From Labrenzia sp. PHM005 (GTDB lineage: Bacteria; Pseudomonadota; Alphaproteobacteria; Rhizobiales; Stappiaceae): a stretch of 64,000 nucleotides of DNA. Below are positions 34,160-43,542 of this stretch, piece by piece. A model generated the notes under the pieces. That model was not told the DNA's origin, did not search any database, and was given only the letters and a program-made list of their open reading frames with translations. Position numbers and translations under genes: made by a program. Positions within the stretch are counted from its first letter, which is position 1; each line of letters starts with the position of its first letter. The stretch is taken from the NCBI RefSeq assembly GCF_006517275.1, contig NZ_CP041191.1, positions 5,389,001 through 5,453,000 on the forward strand, written 5' to 3'.

Positions 34160-34894
34160 TTACCTCAGGTTTGCTTTGTCGTCATAGATCGAGAAGTCGA
34201 CCATAGTTCCGAGCACCTGGAGATAGGCGACCATAGCGTCCATCTCAGTGACTTTGCTCGGATTGCCGTCGAAATCACGGATCAATGCGCCGGGATAACG
34301 TTCCTCGAACTCATATGCCGCGTCGGATTCCGGAGACGCTTGGCCGATCAAGTCGGTCGCGGCGTTGTCCACTTGCTCATCGGTATAAGGCACACCGACG
34401 ATGGCATTTGCGGACAGATGGTTCTTGATATCCCGGGTGCTGAGCTCGTTTTCCGCCAGGAACGGATAACCAGGCATGATGGAGGCCGGCACCAGCGAAC
34501 GCGGGTTGACCAGGTGTTCCACATGCCAGTCGTCCGAATACTTGCCGCCAACACGGGCCAGGTCAGGACCGGTTCGTTTGGAGCCCCACTGGTGCGGGTG
34601 GTCGTACATCGATTCCGCAGCCAGCGAGAAATGGCCATACCGTTCCAGTTCATCGCGCATCGGGCGGATCATCTGTGAGTGACACAGATAACAGCCTTCG
34701 CGGATGTAGATGTCCCGGCCAGCCAGTTCCAGCGGCGTATAAGGACGCATGCCTTCTGTCTTCTCAATCGTGCTCTTCAGATAGAAGAGCGGTGCGATTT
34801 CAACCAAACCGCCGATTGAGATTGCAACGAGAATTCCGATCACAAGGACAATGGAGTTCTTCTCGAAGATTTCGTGTTTTTTCCATGCAGACAT
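34160..34894 (-). CDS. ccoO: cbb3-type cytochrome c oxidase monoheme subunit CcoO/FixO
   Basis: A 244-residue membrane-anchored cytochrome c. N-terminal helix [19 protein letters not shown], heme site [12 protein letters not shown], and the conserved [21 protein letters not shown]. The Met ligand lies in [11 protein letters not shown]. It receives electrons from CcoP and passes them to the CcoN active site. GGGGAGGG precedes the ATG at 34894, 14 bases after ccoN. Confidence 0.96.
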   Translation of the reverse strand: MSAWKKHEIFEKNSIVLVIGILVAISIGGLVEIAPLFYLKSTIEKTEGMRPYTPLELAGRDIYIREGCYLCHSQMIRPMRDELERYGHFSLAAESMYDHPHQWGSKRTGPDLARVGGKYSDDWHVEHLVNPRSLVPASIMPGYPFLAENELSTRDIKNHLSANAIVGVPYTDEQVDNAATDLIGQASPESDAAYEFEERYPGALIRDFDGNPSKVTEMDAMVAYLQVLGTMVDFSIYDDKANLR

Positions 34895-34908
34895 TCTTGT
34901 CCCTCCCC

Positions 34909-36564
34909 TTATTCAGCCGCAGCCAGGGAGCCAGCCGGCGTGGCTTCCGCTTCTTCAGCTTCGCCATGACGGACAGTCATCCAGAGATTGTAGGCCATGA
35001 TCAGGGCGCCGAGCACGAAGAGTGCGCCGCCGAGAGCACGGATGATGTAGAAGGGATGCATCGCTTCAACGGTTTCCACGAAGGAGTATTCCAAGAAGCC
35101 AAGCTGGTCATATGCACGCCACATCAGGCCTTGCATGATCCCGGAAACCCACATCGCGGTGATGTAAAGCACGATACCGAGTGTAGACAGCCAGAAGTGC
35201 CAGTTCACCAGCTTCAGCGAATAAAGGCTCTTCTTGTTCCACAGCCACGGAACCAGGCAGTACAAGGCGCCGAAGGAGATGTAGCCAACCCAGCCGAGCG
35301 CACCGGAATGCACGTGGCCAATGGTCCAATCGGTGTAGTGCGACAGGGAGTTGACCGAGCGCAAGCTCATCAGCGGGCCTTCGAAGGTGGACATGCCGTA
35401 GAAGGCGACGGACACAACCATCATGCGTAGAACCGGATCGGTTCTCAGCTTGTCCCAAGCCCCGGATAGGGTCATCAGACCGTTGATCATGCCACCCCAG
35501 GACGGCATCCACAGTATGATCGAGAAGGTCGCGCCGAGCGTCGATGCCCACTGTGGCAGAGCCGTGTAGTGCAGATGGTGCGGACCTGCCCAGATGTACA
35601 GGAAGATGATCGCCCAGAAGTGAACGATGGACAGACGGTAGGAATATACCGGCCGATCAGCCTGCTTCGGAATGAAGTAATACATGATAGCCAGGAAACC
35701 AGCGGTCAGGAAGAAGCCCACCGCGTTGTGGCCATACCACCACTGCACCATTGCATCCTGAACACCAGACCAGACGATGTAGGACTTCGTCGAATAGATG
35801 GAGATCGGGACTGCTAGGTTGTTGGTGATGTGCAGCATGGCGATCGTGACGATGAACGCCAGATAAAACCAGTTTGCCACATAGATATGCGGCTCTTTCC
35901 GCTTCCAGAGCGTGCCCATGAACAGAAGCAGGTAAAACACCCAAACGATCGTGAGCCACAGATCGGCATACCATTCTGGCTCGGCGTATTCCTTACTTTG
36001 CGTCGCACCTAGCAGATAGCCGGTTCCGGCAATCACGATGAAGGCGTTGTAGCCCAAGATCACGAACCAGGGCAGGATCTTGCCCGGCATACGCGCGCGG
36101 CAGGTGCGCTGAACCACATACATGGACGTTGCCAGAAGCACGTTGCCGCCAAAAGCAAAAATCACAGCGGATGTGTGTAAGGGGCGCAGGCGGCCAAAAT
36201 TGGTCCATGGAAGATCGAAGTTCAGCGCTGGCCAAGCCAGCTGAAGCGCAATGATCAGACCGACGGTGAAACCGGCGATCCCCCAGAACATTGCAGCCAC
36301 GGTGCCGAACTTGACCGGTCCCATGTTGTAGTTGGGTTTGCCATCGATTTCCTGCGGAATCGCCTGTCCGCCGTCATCGAAGTAGTTCTTGAAGATGAAG
36401 AACACACCAGCGGCGGCGAACAATGCGCCAACGCTAGCATGAAATGCCATGACCTGATCAAAGGTCTTGCCCGCCACGATCAGGCAGGCGAATGCAAGCA
36501 GCACGAGGAAGAAAGCGAAACCGCCCTCCTCGAGCGAGACCAATTTGGTCTTAGTTTGTGCCAT
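34909..36564 (-). CDS. ccoN: cbb3-type cytochrome c oxidase catalytic subunit CcoN/FixN
   Basis: A 551-residue heme-copper oxidase subunit with about 12 helices that reduces O2 to water with high affinity. Metal ligands are visible in [13 protein letters not shown] (low-spin heme), [10 protein letters not shown] and [11 protein letters not shown] (CuB site), and [17 protein letters not shown]. The start ATG at 36564 gives [15 protein letters not shown]; the frame is open further upstream but those residues are unlike the family, and the FNR box would fall inside them. First gene of ccoNOQP. Confidence 0.96.
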   Translation of the reverse strand: MAQTKTKLVSLEEGGFAFFLVLLAFACLIVAGKTFDQVMAFHASVGALFAAAGVFFIFKNYFDDGGQAIPQEIDGKPNYNMGPVKFGTVAAMFWGIAGFTVGLIIALQLAWPALNFDLPWTNFGRLRPLHTSAVIFAFGGNVLLATSMYVVQRTCRARMPGKILPWFVILGYNAFIVIAGTGYLLGATQSKEYAEPEWYADLWLTIVWVFYLLLFMGTLWKRKEPHIYVANWFYLAFIVTIAMLHITNNLAVPISIYSTKSYIVWSGVQDAMVQWWYGHNAVGFFLTAGFLAIMYYFIPKQADRPVYSYRLSIVHFWAIIFLYIWAGPHHLHYTALPQWASTLGATFSIILWMPSWGGMINGLMTLSGAWDKLRTDPVLRMMVVSVAFYGMSTFEGPLMSLRSVNSLSHYTDWTIGHVHSGALGWVGYISFGALYCLVPWLWNKKSLYSLKLVNWHFWLSTLGIVLYITAMWVSGIMQGLMWRAYDQLGFLEYSFVETVEAMHPFYIIRALGGALFVLGALIMAYNLWMTVRHGEAEEAEATPAGSLAAAE

Positions 36565-36643
36565 TTTTAGCGCCCCAGTTTTAGAAATCGTTACAAGGTG
36601 CCAACGATGGCACGACATTGCGCACGATGTGAAAATGCCCGCG

Positions 36644-36657
36644 TTGATCCATATCAA
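36644..36657. promoter_or_regulatory. Perfect FNR/FixK box upstream of ccoN
   Basis: TTGATCCATATCAA matches the TTGAT-N4-ATCAA consensus at all ten defined positions. It is centred 86 bases before the ccoN ATG, a normal class II activator position with a leader of about 45 bases. The Crp/Fnr gene at 42599-43312 is the likely binder. Confidence 0.9.
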
Positions 36658-36754
36658 GAATCACATGCTTCCTTTGGCGAAGCTGCAGACCGTTTTTCTC
36701 TTTTGGTCATTCGCTTGCCGCCGGGATCCGGCTTTCAGCTCCCGGGGTTCCGCC

Positions 36755-37567
36755 TCAAAACCGAGCCACAACCCCAATCAAAGGTCCGTGTGTGATGGTA
36801 TCGTAGGCAAAACTTGTGGCGCCGGATTTCCCGTTGTCATAATCGACGCTCAGCGCCTTGTATTGTAGGTGGGCAGACCAGGTGGGGTTGAATTGATATC
36901 CGACCCCACCTTGCAAACTCCAACTGAAGTCTGACGCAAGCCCGAAGCCACCGATATCTCCACGCAGATTTCCGGACCACCGGTCATTAAAACGATGCAT
37001 CGCCCGCGCTCCGATGATCGGGTCCAGCCAATCATCACCCCAATCCTGGACAAAATTTCCAGCGATTGTTCCTGTGGCATTGATATCCAGAGAGACATCC
37101 CAGTATCGCCCACCAGCAATCGCTTCCACCCAAGTCGCTTCGTTTTGGAACAACCGATAGGTCAGCATGCCCTCGACGATCAGTTGCCGAGCTCCGAAAC
37201 GAGCTCGTCCACCGGAAGTGAGAGGTGTGTTTTTCGCAGCGCCAAGTTTCATATAGGCGATGTCGACCATCGCACCGACTTTTTGCTGATAGAGCGCTTC
37301 AAGCCGGATCATGCCGCCGAAATGGAGGTTTTCTAAGATGGTCCCGGTGTCGACATCCAGATCTGTAGCTGGCAGACGGCCAATTTGGGATTCGCCGGTG
37401 ATGTTGGCACCGACAAAATAGGGAGCAACTACAAACTCCCATGCTGATGAAATTCGTTGTGAAGGAGCCAGAACCGTAGATTGGGCAAACCCAGGCCACG
37501 CCCCCCCGACCCAGGCGGCTGCTCCAAACAAAACCGACGCAAAGCAACTTGTCTTCACTCGAAGCAT
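36755..37567 (-). CDS. Outer-membrane beta-barrel protein
   Basis: A 270-residue exported protein. A signal peptide (to about residue 28, FGAAAWVGGAWPGFAQS) is followed by alternating polar/aromatic strands such as WEFVVAPYFVGANITGES, GGRYWDVSLDINATG and GGVGYQFNPTWSAHLQYKAL, ending in ARF, a terminal Phe as in BAM substrates. Probably an eight to twelve-stranded barrel. The ATG at 37567 follows GAGGGGT. Function unknown; its 3' end lies 190 bases from the divergently transcribed cco promoter region. Confidence 0.8.
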   Translation of the reverse strand: MLRVKTSCFASVLFGAAAWVGGAWPGFAQSTVLAPSQRISSAWEFVVAPYFVGANITGESQIGRLPATDLDVDTGTILENLHFGGMIRLEALYQQKVGAMVDIAYMKLGAAKNTPLTSGGRARFGARQLIVEGMLTYRLFQNEATWVEAIAGGRYWDVSLDINATGTIAGNFVQDWGDDWLDPIIGARAMHRFNDRWSGNLRGDIGGFGLASDFSWSLQGGVGYQFNPTWSAHLQYKALSVDYDNGKSGATSFAYDTITHGPLIGVVARF

Positions 37568-37691
37568 ACCCCTCAATCAGCCTCAAGAATGACGTTTGGT
37601 TATTAGCGCCGAAAATCGCCTTATGATCAAGTGGGTTCGCGGTAAAGTTTAACCGGTATTAAATCCCCCTCGCGGGCTCTCTTAGCCAGAC

Positions 37692-38750
37692 CTAGTTTTG
37701 AGACGGAGACGTCCGCCAGAAAAACAAGCTGGTCACCCAGGGCAGCAACAGTACCATTCCTGTGAATCTGACGATTTGATGAGCTGCAACAAACGCTGGA
37801 TCCAGGTCCAGCATAAAGGCCAATAGCGTCATAACCTCCAATCCACCAGGCGCAAAGGCAAGAAGGGCCTGACCGAAGGGGATCTCCATCATGTGCGACA
37901 CTGCAGTCGCAAACAGAACCGATGTGGCAAAGGCTGCAGTGAATGCGGCTATAGACGCCATCAAAACACGCAAGAATTCCCGGAAAGTCATTTCATTGAA
38001 CCGGCATCCGATCAGAGCGCCCATCATCATAAAACAGACCAGCATGAGCGGTCCGGGCAGAGCTAAGGTCACCAAACCAGACGCATTCAACCCGGCGCTC
38101 ATCAAAAACGCCCCTGTCATCCAACCGCCTGGCACACGAGCAGCGACAGCCAGGACACTTGCCAGGACGCACAACGGTGCCCCGATCAGATAATCCTGTA
38201 GGCCAGGTTCCAAAACTGTTTCCGCCAACGAGGTTTGTGTTCCATTCGTCGACATGAGCGCATATGGCAGCAGAGCAACCAGCACAAAAAGCCGAACCGA
38301 TTGTGTCGACGCAATTCGTGGCAAATCGGCGCCACGTTCGGTCGCCAATGCAATCACATAAGACAGTGTTCCTGGTATCGCGCCAAAGAAGGCGGTTTCC
38401 TTGGGCCAATGAGCAATGTAGCGAAGAACTGTGTATCCGGCCGCGGTGATGCATATGACGGCAACGAGCAAAAACGCCATCGACAACGGCCACTCACCAA
38501 TCCGGTCGACCACCTCAGGGCGTACACCGGCCCCCATGGAAATCCCCAGAAGCACAAACAACCCGTCCCGGACTTTGGCCGGCATCACCGTGGGTACGCC
38601 CGCAAGTGTCATGACAGCAACGAGAACCATCCCACCGGATAGCCAGGCCGCAGGAAGACCGGCAAGATGAAACAACCATCCGCCGATTGCCGCGATGGCC
38701 ACCGTCACCAAAAACCGCCTTACTGTTACAATCCCGGAGGTTGAATTCAT
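37692..38750 (-). CDS. AbrB-family (AbrB duplication) inner-membrane protein
   Basis: A 352-residue protein with about ten membrane helices formed by two similar halves, each containing the family motif seen here as FHLAGLPAAWLSGGMVLVAV and ARVPGGWMTGAFLMSAGLNASG. It belongs to the family once labelled putative ammonia monooxygenase or AbrB regulator; it is a membrane protein and neither name reflects known activity. Members are thought to be transporters. FFGAIPGTLSYVIALATERGAD is also characteristic. No operon partner is adjacent. Confidence 0.85.
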   Translation of the reverse strand: MNSTSGIVTVRRFLVTVAIAAIGGWLFHLAGLPAAWLSGGMVLVAVMTLAGVPTVMPAKVRDGLFVLLGISMGAGVRPEVVDRIGEWPLSMAFLLVAVICITAAGYTVLRYIAHWPKETAFFGAIPGTLSYVIALATERGADLPRIASTQSVRLFVLVALLPYALMSTNGTQTSLAETVLEPGLQDYLIGAPLCVLASVLAVAARVPGGWMTGAFLMSAGLNASGLVTLALPGPLMLVCFMMMGALIGCRFNEMTFREFLRVLMASIAAFTAAFATSVLFATAVSHMMEIPFGQALLAFAPGGLEVMTLLAFMLDLDPAFVAAHQIVRFTGMVLLLPWVTSLFFWRTSPSQN

Positions 38751-38873
38751 TCGCTGTCACCCTTTTGGTCCGGTGACCGACTATAAACCTCCAGACCGTG
38801 CCGTTCATGATTGATTGTATCGATCAAGATATCCTCTTGTCGAAAATCGGCTCTGAGCCCCCCCAACCAGAAC

Positions 38874-38905
38874 AAACAAAGCCCGGCCGTTTCGGCCGGG
38901 CTGTT
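38874..38905. terminator. Bidirectional-looking intrinsic terminator after the VCBS-repeat gene
   Basis: AGCCCGGCCG, loop TTT, CGGCCGGGCT forms a perfect 10-pair stem (38880-38902). On the - strand it is followed by TTGTTTG, 38 bases after the stop of the repeat protein; on the + strand by GTTCTTCTTT. Confidence 0.8.
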
Positions 38906-38939
38906 CTTCTTTCAATGTCGCCGTAAGATGGTCTGGACC

Positions 38940-40805
38940 CTAGATGATGGGATCTTCTTGGCCCACAATCGTGACGGTCATGATCGCTGTTGAAGACTGC
39001 CAATTGCTGTCGGTAACGGTGAACTCGAACGTTTCCGTTGCAGTCTCTCCATCATTCAAATAGCCAAAAGCATCAAAATCATTGGCATATCTGAATGTGC
39101 CGTCAAAGTTATCGTAGACATCGGTCAACCCGGAAGGTGGATGCGTACCACCCGGCATGAACGTCACCGTGTGATAGTCATTGGCATCCGGGTCAAGGAA
39201 ATCCGGTGTGAAATTGAACGCCAGATCATCTTCTGAAACCGTAATGCCGAAGTTATTGGCGACAGGCGCATCGTCCTCACCTTCATAGGTGACATAAATC
39301 TGCTGGTTTGAACCCTCCACACCGTTTTCGATCGGCACGTATTCGTAGATCTCAGTAACCGTTTCTCCCAGCAGGAGGTAGTCGTAATTCATCTGGCTAT
39401 CGAAGCCGTAGAGCGTCTCTGCACCGCTCGGTGTCTCGGACGGGAAGACTTGGGCGCCGCGCATACCGCCTTCGACCTTATAGAATTCGATCGTGTCGAT
39501 GCCGCCAGTACCGGCACTCGGTAGCAGCGCACTGGCAGACGTATCGTTTTCGGAGGCCAAGAGATAGATATCGCCTGCAACTGGCGCACTGCCCTCTCCC
39601 TGAATGACGATCGTACCAGTCGCCATGCTGCTTTCACCAAAACTATCGGTTACCGAATAGAAAAACGTCTCGATGGCAGTTTGTCCGGCTCCCAGATAAT
39701 CGTAAAAATCGCCGAAATCATAGGTGACAGTGCCATCCGGATGAGATGTCAAAGTGCCCGGACCAATTGGCCCGTCCGGACCTGCCCAGGGGTCCACCCA
39801 ATAGGTTAAAAAGTCCCCGGCATCCGGATCAATGCCATTCAGGGCAAAGGTGATCTGACCATCCCCCTCATTGACATTCACCGTCATATCCTGCGCGACC
39901 GGCGCATCATTGACACCGTCCCAAGTCACCATTGCAAGCGCTTCGGAGGTCCCGCCAGCTGAATCTGTAACGACGTAGCGATAAGCCTCCGTCACACTCT
40001 GCCCCGCCGCCAAGAAGCTGTAGTCCTGCTGCGGGGTGAAGGTATAGAGGGACGGCCCATTTCCTAGCGTTCCGGTCACATATTGATCGGCGGACTGGCC
40101 AGTCGCCAGATCGAAGAATGCGACAGTGTGTGTATCAAATTGATCAGCATCGGTGATCAGGAGCGGAACGGACGCTGTCGCGTCAGAGGCAAGGGCTGAT
40201 CCAAATGCGCTTACGGCAACCGGCGCATCATTTTCACCTGAGTAAACGATGGTCAGTGTATTCGTTGAGCTGGCACCTGAGTTGTCAGTGACGGTGAAAT
40301 TGAAATTGTCGTACGCGAATTGACCCTCAGTCAGATAATCATAGGAATCATTTGCCTGGAACGTGTACGTACCATCGCCGTTGTCCAATACCAGTGTCGC
40401 GGACAGGCTAAAGCCGAGATCGAATGTAATGGTGTGTGTGTCCTCGGGGTCTGAATCCGTGAAAAGAGGTGTAAAAACGACATCTCCTCCATTTTCATTG
40501 GCGACAGCCCATGTCGCCTGTGCAACCGGCGCACTGTTGCCCCCCGAAGACATCGCTGCCATGGGCGCCATCATTGCAAACGCGGCTTCTTCTTCAGCCA
40601 GCTCCCCTTCAATGGCTGGTGCGCTAGCCACAGGCGAAGCTCCCGCTGCCCGCTCCTCGAGCAGCGCTGCGGCATTGCCGGTCATCGCATCCAGACCAGC
40701 AGACAAACTCGCCAAATCCAAGCGGATGTCGATATCGATCAATGCCTCCAAACCCGTCTCGGTCTGTTCGGTTTGGATGCGAAAATCTTCCGAATTTAGT
40801 GTCAT
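38940..40805 (-). CDS. VCBS/cadherin-like repeat protein, probably secreted or surface-bound
   Basis: A 621-residue acidic protein. After about 95 residues, including an Ala/Glu-rich linker, come five tandem repeats of roughly 100 residues, each opening with a NDAPVA-like motif (GNSAPVA, GENDAPVA, GVNDAPVA, GEGSAPVA, GEDDAPVA) and containing DGTYTF or similar, DYL, GQ or GE, then a Tyr/Phe-rich V-T-D strand. This is the VCBS/bacterial cadherin-like pattern of calcium-binding adhesins. No N-terminal signal peptide is present, so type I secretion is likely, though no transporter is adjacent and the end VGQEDPII is not an obvious signal. The ATG at 40805 follows GGAAGG; a TTG at 40820 is rejected. 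Confidence 0.82.
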   Translation of the reverse strand: MTLNSEDFRIQTEQTETGLEALIDIDIRLDLASLSAGLDAMTGNAAALLEERAAGASPVASAPAIEGELAEEEAAFAMMAPMAAMSSGGNSAPVAQATWAVANENGGDVVFTPLFTDSDPEDTHTITFDLGFSLSATLVLDNGDGTYTFQANDSYDYLTEGQFAYDNFNFTVTDNSGASSTNTLTIVYSGENDAPVAVSAFGSALASDATASVPLLITDADQFDTHTVAFFDLATGQSADQYVTGTLGNGPSLYTFTPQQDYSFLAAGQSVTEAYRYVVTDSAGGTSEALAMVTWDGVNDAPVAQDMTVNVNEGDGQITFALNGIDPDAGDFLTYWVDPWAGPDGPIGPGTLTSHPDGTVTYDFGDFYDYLGAGQTAIETFFYSVTDSFGESSMATGTIVIQGEGSAPVAGDIYLLASENDTSASALLPSAGTGGIDTIEFYKVEGGMRGAQVFPSETPSGAETLYGFDSQMNYDYLLLGETVTEIYEYVPIENGVEGSNQQIYVTYEGEDDAPVANNFGITVSEDDLAFNFTPDFLDPDANDYHTVTFMPGGTHPPSGLTDVYDNFDGTFRYANDFDAFGYLNDGETATETFEFTVTDSNWQSSTAIMTVTIVGQEDPII

Positions 40806-41093
40806 GTTCAGCCCTTCCAATTGAGAATCAAATCAAAAGACGAGCTGAGCGATATCATTCAATTTTTAATTGCAAATATTGTCGATAAATACATATAGAT
40901 GTAAAACTTTAAAATTGCCTCCTGCTATTTATTCCAGGCATATATTTGCCGATTATCCGACCTTTTTTCTAAAGAAACCGGGACCTTAATGCCATCGCGC
41001 CCTATTTAGACAATGAACACAAAACGAACTCTGAAGATCGTTGCAACCCATTCGTCAGCCAGATTCACTTGAGGAAAACTGCAGCGCGGCCGC

Positions 41094-41107
41094 TTGAGGG
41101 ATATCAA
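41094..41107. promoter_or_regulatory. FNR/FixK box just upstream of hemN
   Basis: TTGAGGGATATCAA matches TTGAT-N4-ATCAA at nine of ten positions. Its centre is 41.5 bases before the hemN ATG at 41142, so a class II start site would fall on the start codon itself. Confidence 0.82.
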
Positions 41108-41141
41108 GGCGCAGCCTGAGAGATCATTCGATAGTGGCGCC

Positions 41142-42518
41142 ATGACGACAGATACGCTCTCCTACGCCATGCGCAACGTACCGCGCTACACCAGCTATCC
41201 AACCGCACCGCATTTTCACGGTGGGGTTTCGGCCGATGTCTATGCCGATTGGCTGCAATCCATCGGACCTCAAGATACGCTTTCCCTTTATTTGCACGTG
41301 CCCTACTGCCGGGAGATTTGTCATTATTGCGGCTGCCATACCAAGGCGACCCGCCAGGACGCCCCATTGAAGGCCTATGCAGATACGCTGTGCCGTGAGA
41401 TTGAGTTGACTGCAACGCATCTAGAGCAGAGCGGCCCAGTCAAACACATCCACTGGGGCGGCGGCACTCCAAGCCTTTTGCCTAGGGAAAGTCTGGTCGA
41501 ATTGACTGGTTTGATGCGGAAGCTGTTTACGTTCGACCCAGAACTTGAACATGCCATTGAACTGGATCCGCGCCTGGTTACCCAACCACTTGCTGAAACT
41601 TTGGTTCAGGTGGGCGTCAATCGGGCCAGCCTTGGCGTTCAGGACTTTGATCTAGACGTACAAAAGGCGATTGGCCGGGTTCAACCCTACGAAGTGGTCG
41701 CAAAAACAACCGGCTACTTACGAGATGCTGGTCTGGATGCGCTCAATTTCGACCTGATGTACGGCCTGCCGGGCCAGAGCGAAGAGACCATACTTGATAC
41801 GGTCGAAAAGACCTTGTCTCTCAAGCCGGGCCGGATTGCGTTGTTCGGCTATGCCCATGTCCCTTGGATGCGCAAACATCAGCGGTTGATCGATGAAGCG
41901 ACACTGCCGTCTGCCGCTGAGCGGATCGCACTTGCCGACTTGGCACGCGCAAAACTATTGGATGCTGGCTATGTTGCAGTTGGGCTGGATCACTTCGCCC
42001 GGCCGGATGACAGCATGGCCATCGCCCTTAACGACGGTTCTCTGAAACGCAACTTCCAGGGATACACAACTGATCAGGGCGAACAACTTATCGGCTTCGG
42101 TGTCTCCTCTATTGGCAAGCTAAGCAGCGGCTTTGTACAAAACCTGCCGGATGTCGGCAGCTGGCACCGGGCAATCGAAGCCGGCAATCTGCCGGTTTCC
42201 AAAGGTTTGGCGCTCTCCACCGATGACCGTCTGCGCGGCAAAATCATCGAAGAACTGATGACAAGCTATGCCTGTGATCTCGACGAGGTCTGCGCCACCT
42301 TCGACACTGGGCTTCAGGATTTGGAATCGTCGCTCACATCCTTGAATGAACTGGCAGCAGACGGGTTGGTGCAAATCGACCGGGAATTCGGCAATGGCAC
42401 AAAAGTGCGGGTGACTGACCGGGGACGGCCCTATGTCCGGCTCGCAGCCGCCGCATTCGACGCCTATTTGGCGGATAGCCAGGCAAGCGGTACAGCGCGC
42501 CATTCAGCGGCAATTTAA
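41142..42518 (+). CDS. hemN: Oxygen-independent coproporphyrinogen III oxidase
   Basis: A 458-residue radical-SAM enzyme that decarboxylates coproporphyrinogen III to protoporphyrinogen IX without O2. The cluster motif CREICHYCGC (Cys-x3-Cys-x2-Cys) follows YLHVPY, and the N terminus SYAMRNVPRYTSYPTAPHF is typical of true HemN rather than the heme chaperone HemW. The ATG at 41142 was chosen because the frame further upstream runs through an FNR box and has no family similarity. No ribosome-binding sequence precedes this ATG (GATAGTGGCGCC), which fits a leaderless transcript. A strong terminator follows. Confidence 0.95.
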   Translation: MTTDTLSYAMRNVPRYTSYPTAPHFHGGVSADVYADWLQSIGPQDTLSLYLHVPYCREICHYCGCHTKATRQDAPLKAYADTLCREIELTATHLEQSGPVKHIHWGGGTPSLLPRESLVELTGLMRKLFTFDPELEHAIELDPRLVTQPLAETLVQVGVNRASLGVQDFDLDVQKAIGRVQPYEVVAKTTGYLRDAGLDALNFDLMYGLPGQSEETILDTVEKTLSLKPGRIALFGYAHVPWMRKHQRLIDEATLPSAAERIALADLARAKLLDAGYVAVGLDHFARPDDSMAIALNDGSLKRNFQGYTTDQGEQLIGFGVSSIGKLSSGFVQNLPDVGSWHRAIEAGNLPVSKGLALSTDDRLRGKIIEELMTSYACDLDEVCATFDTGLQDLESSLTSLNELAADGLVQIDREFGNGTKVRVTDRGRPYVRLAAAAFDAYLADSQASGTARHSAAI

Positions 42519-42540
42519 ATGGTGAGCTGGTAGCAAACAC

Positions 42541-42574
42541 AAAAAGGCCGGTGAAAATCACCGGCCTTTTTGTT
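42541..42574. terminator. Bidirectional intrinsic terminator between hemN and the Crp/Fnr gene
   Basis: AAAAAGGCCGGTGA, loop AAA, TCACCGGCCTTTTT: a perfect 14-pair stem with A- and T-runs on both sides, so it can stop transcription from both converging genes. It begins 22 bases after the hemN stop. Confidence 0.92.
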
Positions 42575-42598
42575 TCAATCAAATACTGAAATAGGAAC

Positions 42599-43312
42599 TT
42601 AGTGCATTCCAGTCATTTGGCACAGACCGCACACTTTGTTCAGGTGGATCTTGTCAGAGCGGTCGACACGAATAATGCCGCGGCGCTTCATGTCCGACAC
42701 CACCCGGCTGACGGTTTCAATGGTCAATCCGAGATAATCGGCAATTTCCTGACGTGTCATATGCAGTTGAAGATCGAATCCATCTGCCGAACCATCATTC
42801 GGCCCAACACATCCAAGTCCGCCGCGATCAGGAACAAGGTGTATCAGGAAACTGGCGACCCGCTCCACTGCAGATTTCCGCCCAAGCAAAACGGCGTGTT
42901 CGTGCAGGAGCCGCATTTGATTGGTGAGGCTTTTGGTCAGGAGGCGCTGCAATTCAGAAGAATTCTCAACCTGTTTCAGCGAAATCTCGTTAACTTGCGC
43001 GTCGGTGAGCGTTTCGGCCGTGCAATCGTTTTCCTCTGTCCCGGAGAAACCAAATAGGTCACCTGGACGCAACACTTCGACAACCTGGCGGCGGCCGTCC
43101 GGCAAAAGCTTGTAGAGCATCACCGTTCCACTCACCAGCTCATAGAGGCGCTTGGCTGGATCGCCTTCATAGTAGATTACAGCATGTGTCTCGAAATGAG
43201 CCCGCTTTGCGCCGAAATCCTCAAATGATGCCTGCTCGGTTGCACACATCGCAGCAGCCGTCCGGCTCGCACCTGCGCCGTGTCCGTAGCTTCCTGCATC
43301 AGTATATGCCAT
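42599..43312 (-). CDS. Crp/Fnr-family regulator (FixK/FnrL-like) with C-terminal Cys pair
   Basis: A 237-residue DNA-binding protein: cyclic-nucleotide-type barrel (about residues 30-150, GTVMLYKLLPDGRRQVVEVLRPGDLFGF) and a winged HTH (about 170-225). The recognition helix holds ETVSRV, the Glu-x2-Ser-Arg set that reads TTGAT. FNR proteins of E. coli type carry an N-terminal cluster C-x2-C-x5-C; here only one N-terminal Cys (about 23) is present, and Cys also occur near 97 and 172. The C terminus ends VCGLCQMTGMH, an extra CxxC. AAGGAGG precedes the ATG. Expected targets are the boxes before ccoN and hemN. Whether it senses O2 itself or is only FixJ-controlled is open. Confidence 0.9.
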   Translation of the reverse strand: MAYTDAGSYGHGAGASRTAAAMCATEQASFEDFGAKRAHFETHAVIYYEGDPAKRLYELVSGTVMLYKLLPDGRRQVVEVLRPGDLFGFSGTEENDCTAETLTDAQVNEISLKQVENSSELQRLLTKSLTNQMRLLHEHAVLLGRKSAVERVASFLIHLVPDRGGLGCVGPNDGSADGFDLQLHMTRQEIADYLGLTIETVSRVVSDMKRRGIIRVDRSDKIHLNKVCGLCQMTGMH

Positions 43313-43542
43313 CTGTCCCTCCTTCGCGCAGATCCGCGCGCCGTATTCTGGCTATGACAATGGCCGGTGTTGTAATGACCTGCTCGGATAGCGCCAAGCG
43401 GACCATAGCCCCAACCATTCTGCAAAACGTCCCGTCCGACGTTCCGCAATTTGCAGGTTGAACTCTATCTATCAGATCTTGAAGGAGAAATTAGGGTGTC
43501 TGCGTAAGAGGAACTACATATGAGTAATTCCGACGCAGGCCA

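Noticed and set aside
43313..43542. FNR box for autoregulation of the Crp/Fnr gene
   Set aside because: Only half matches such as TTGAACTCTATCTA near 43459; not better than chance.
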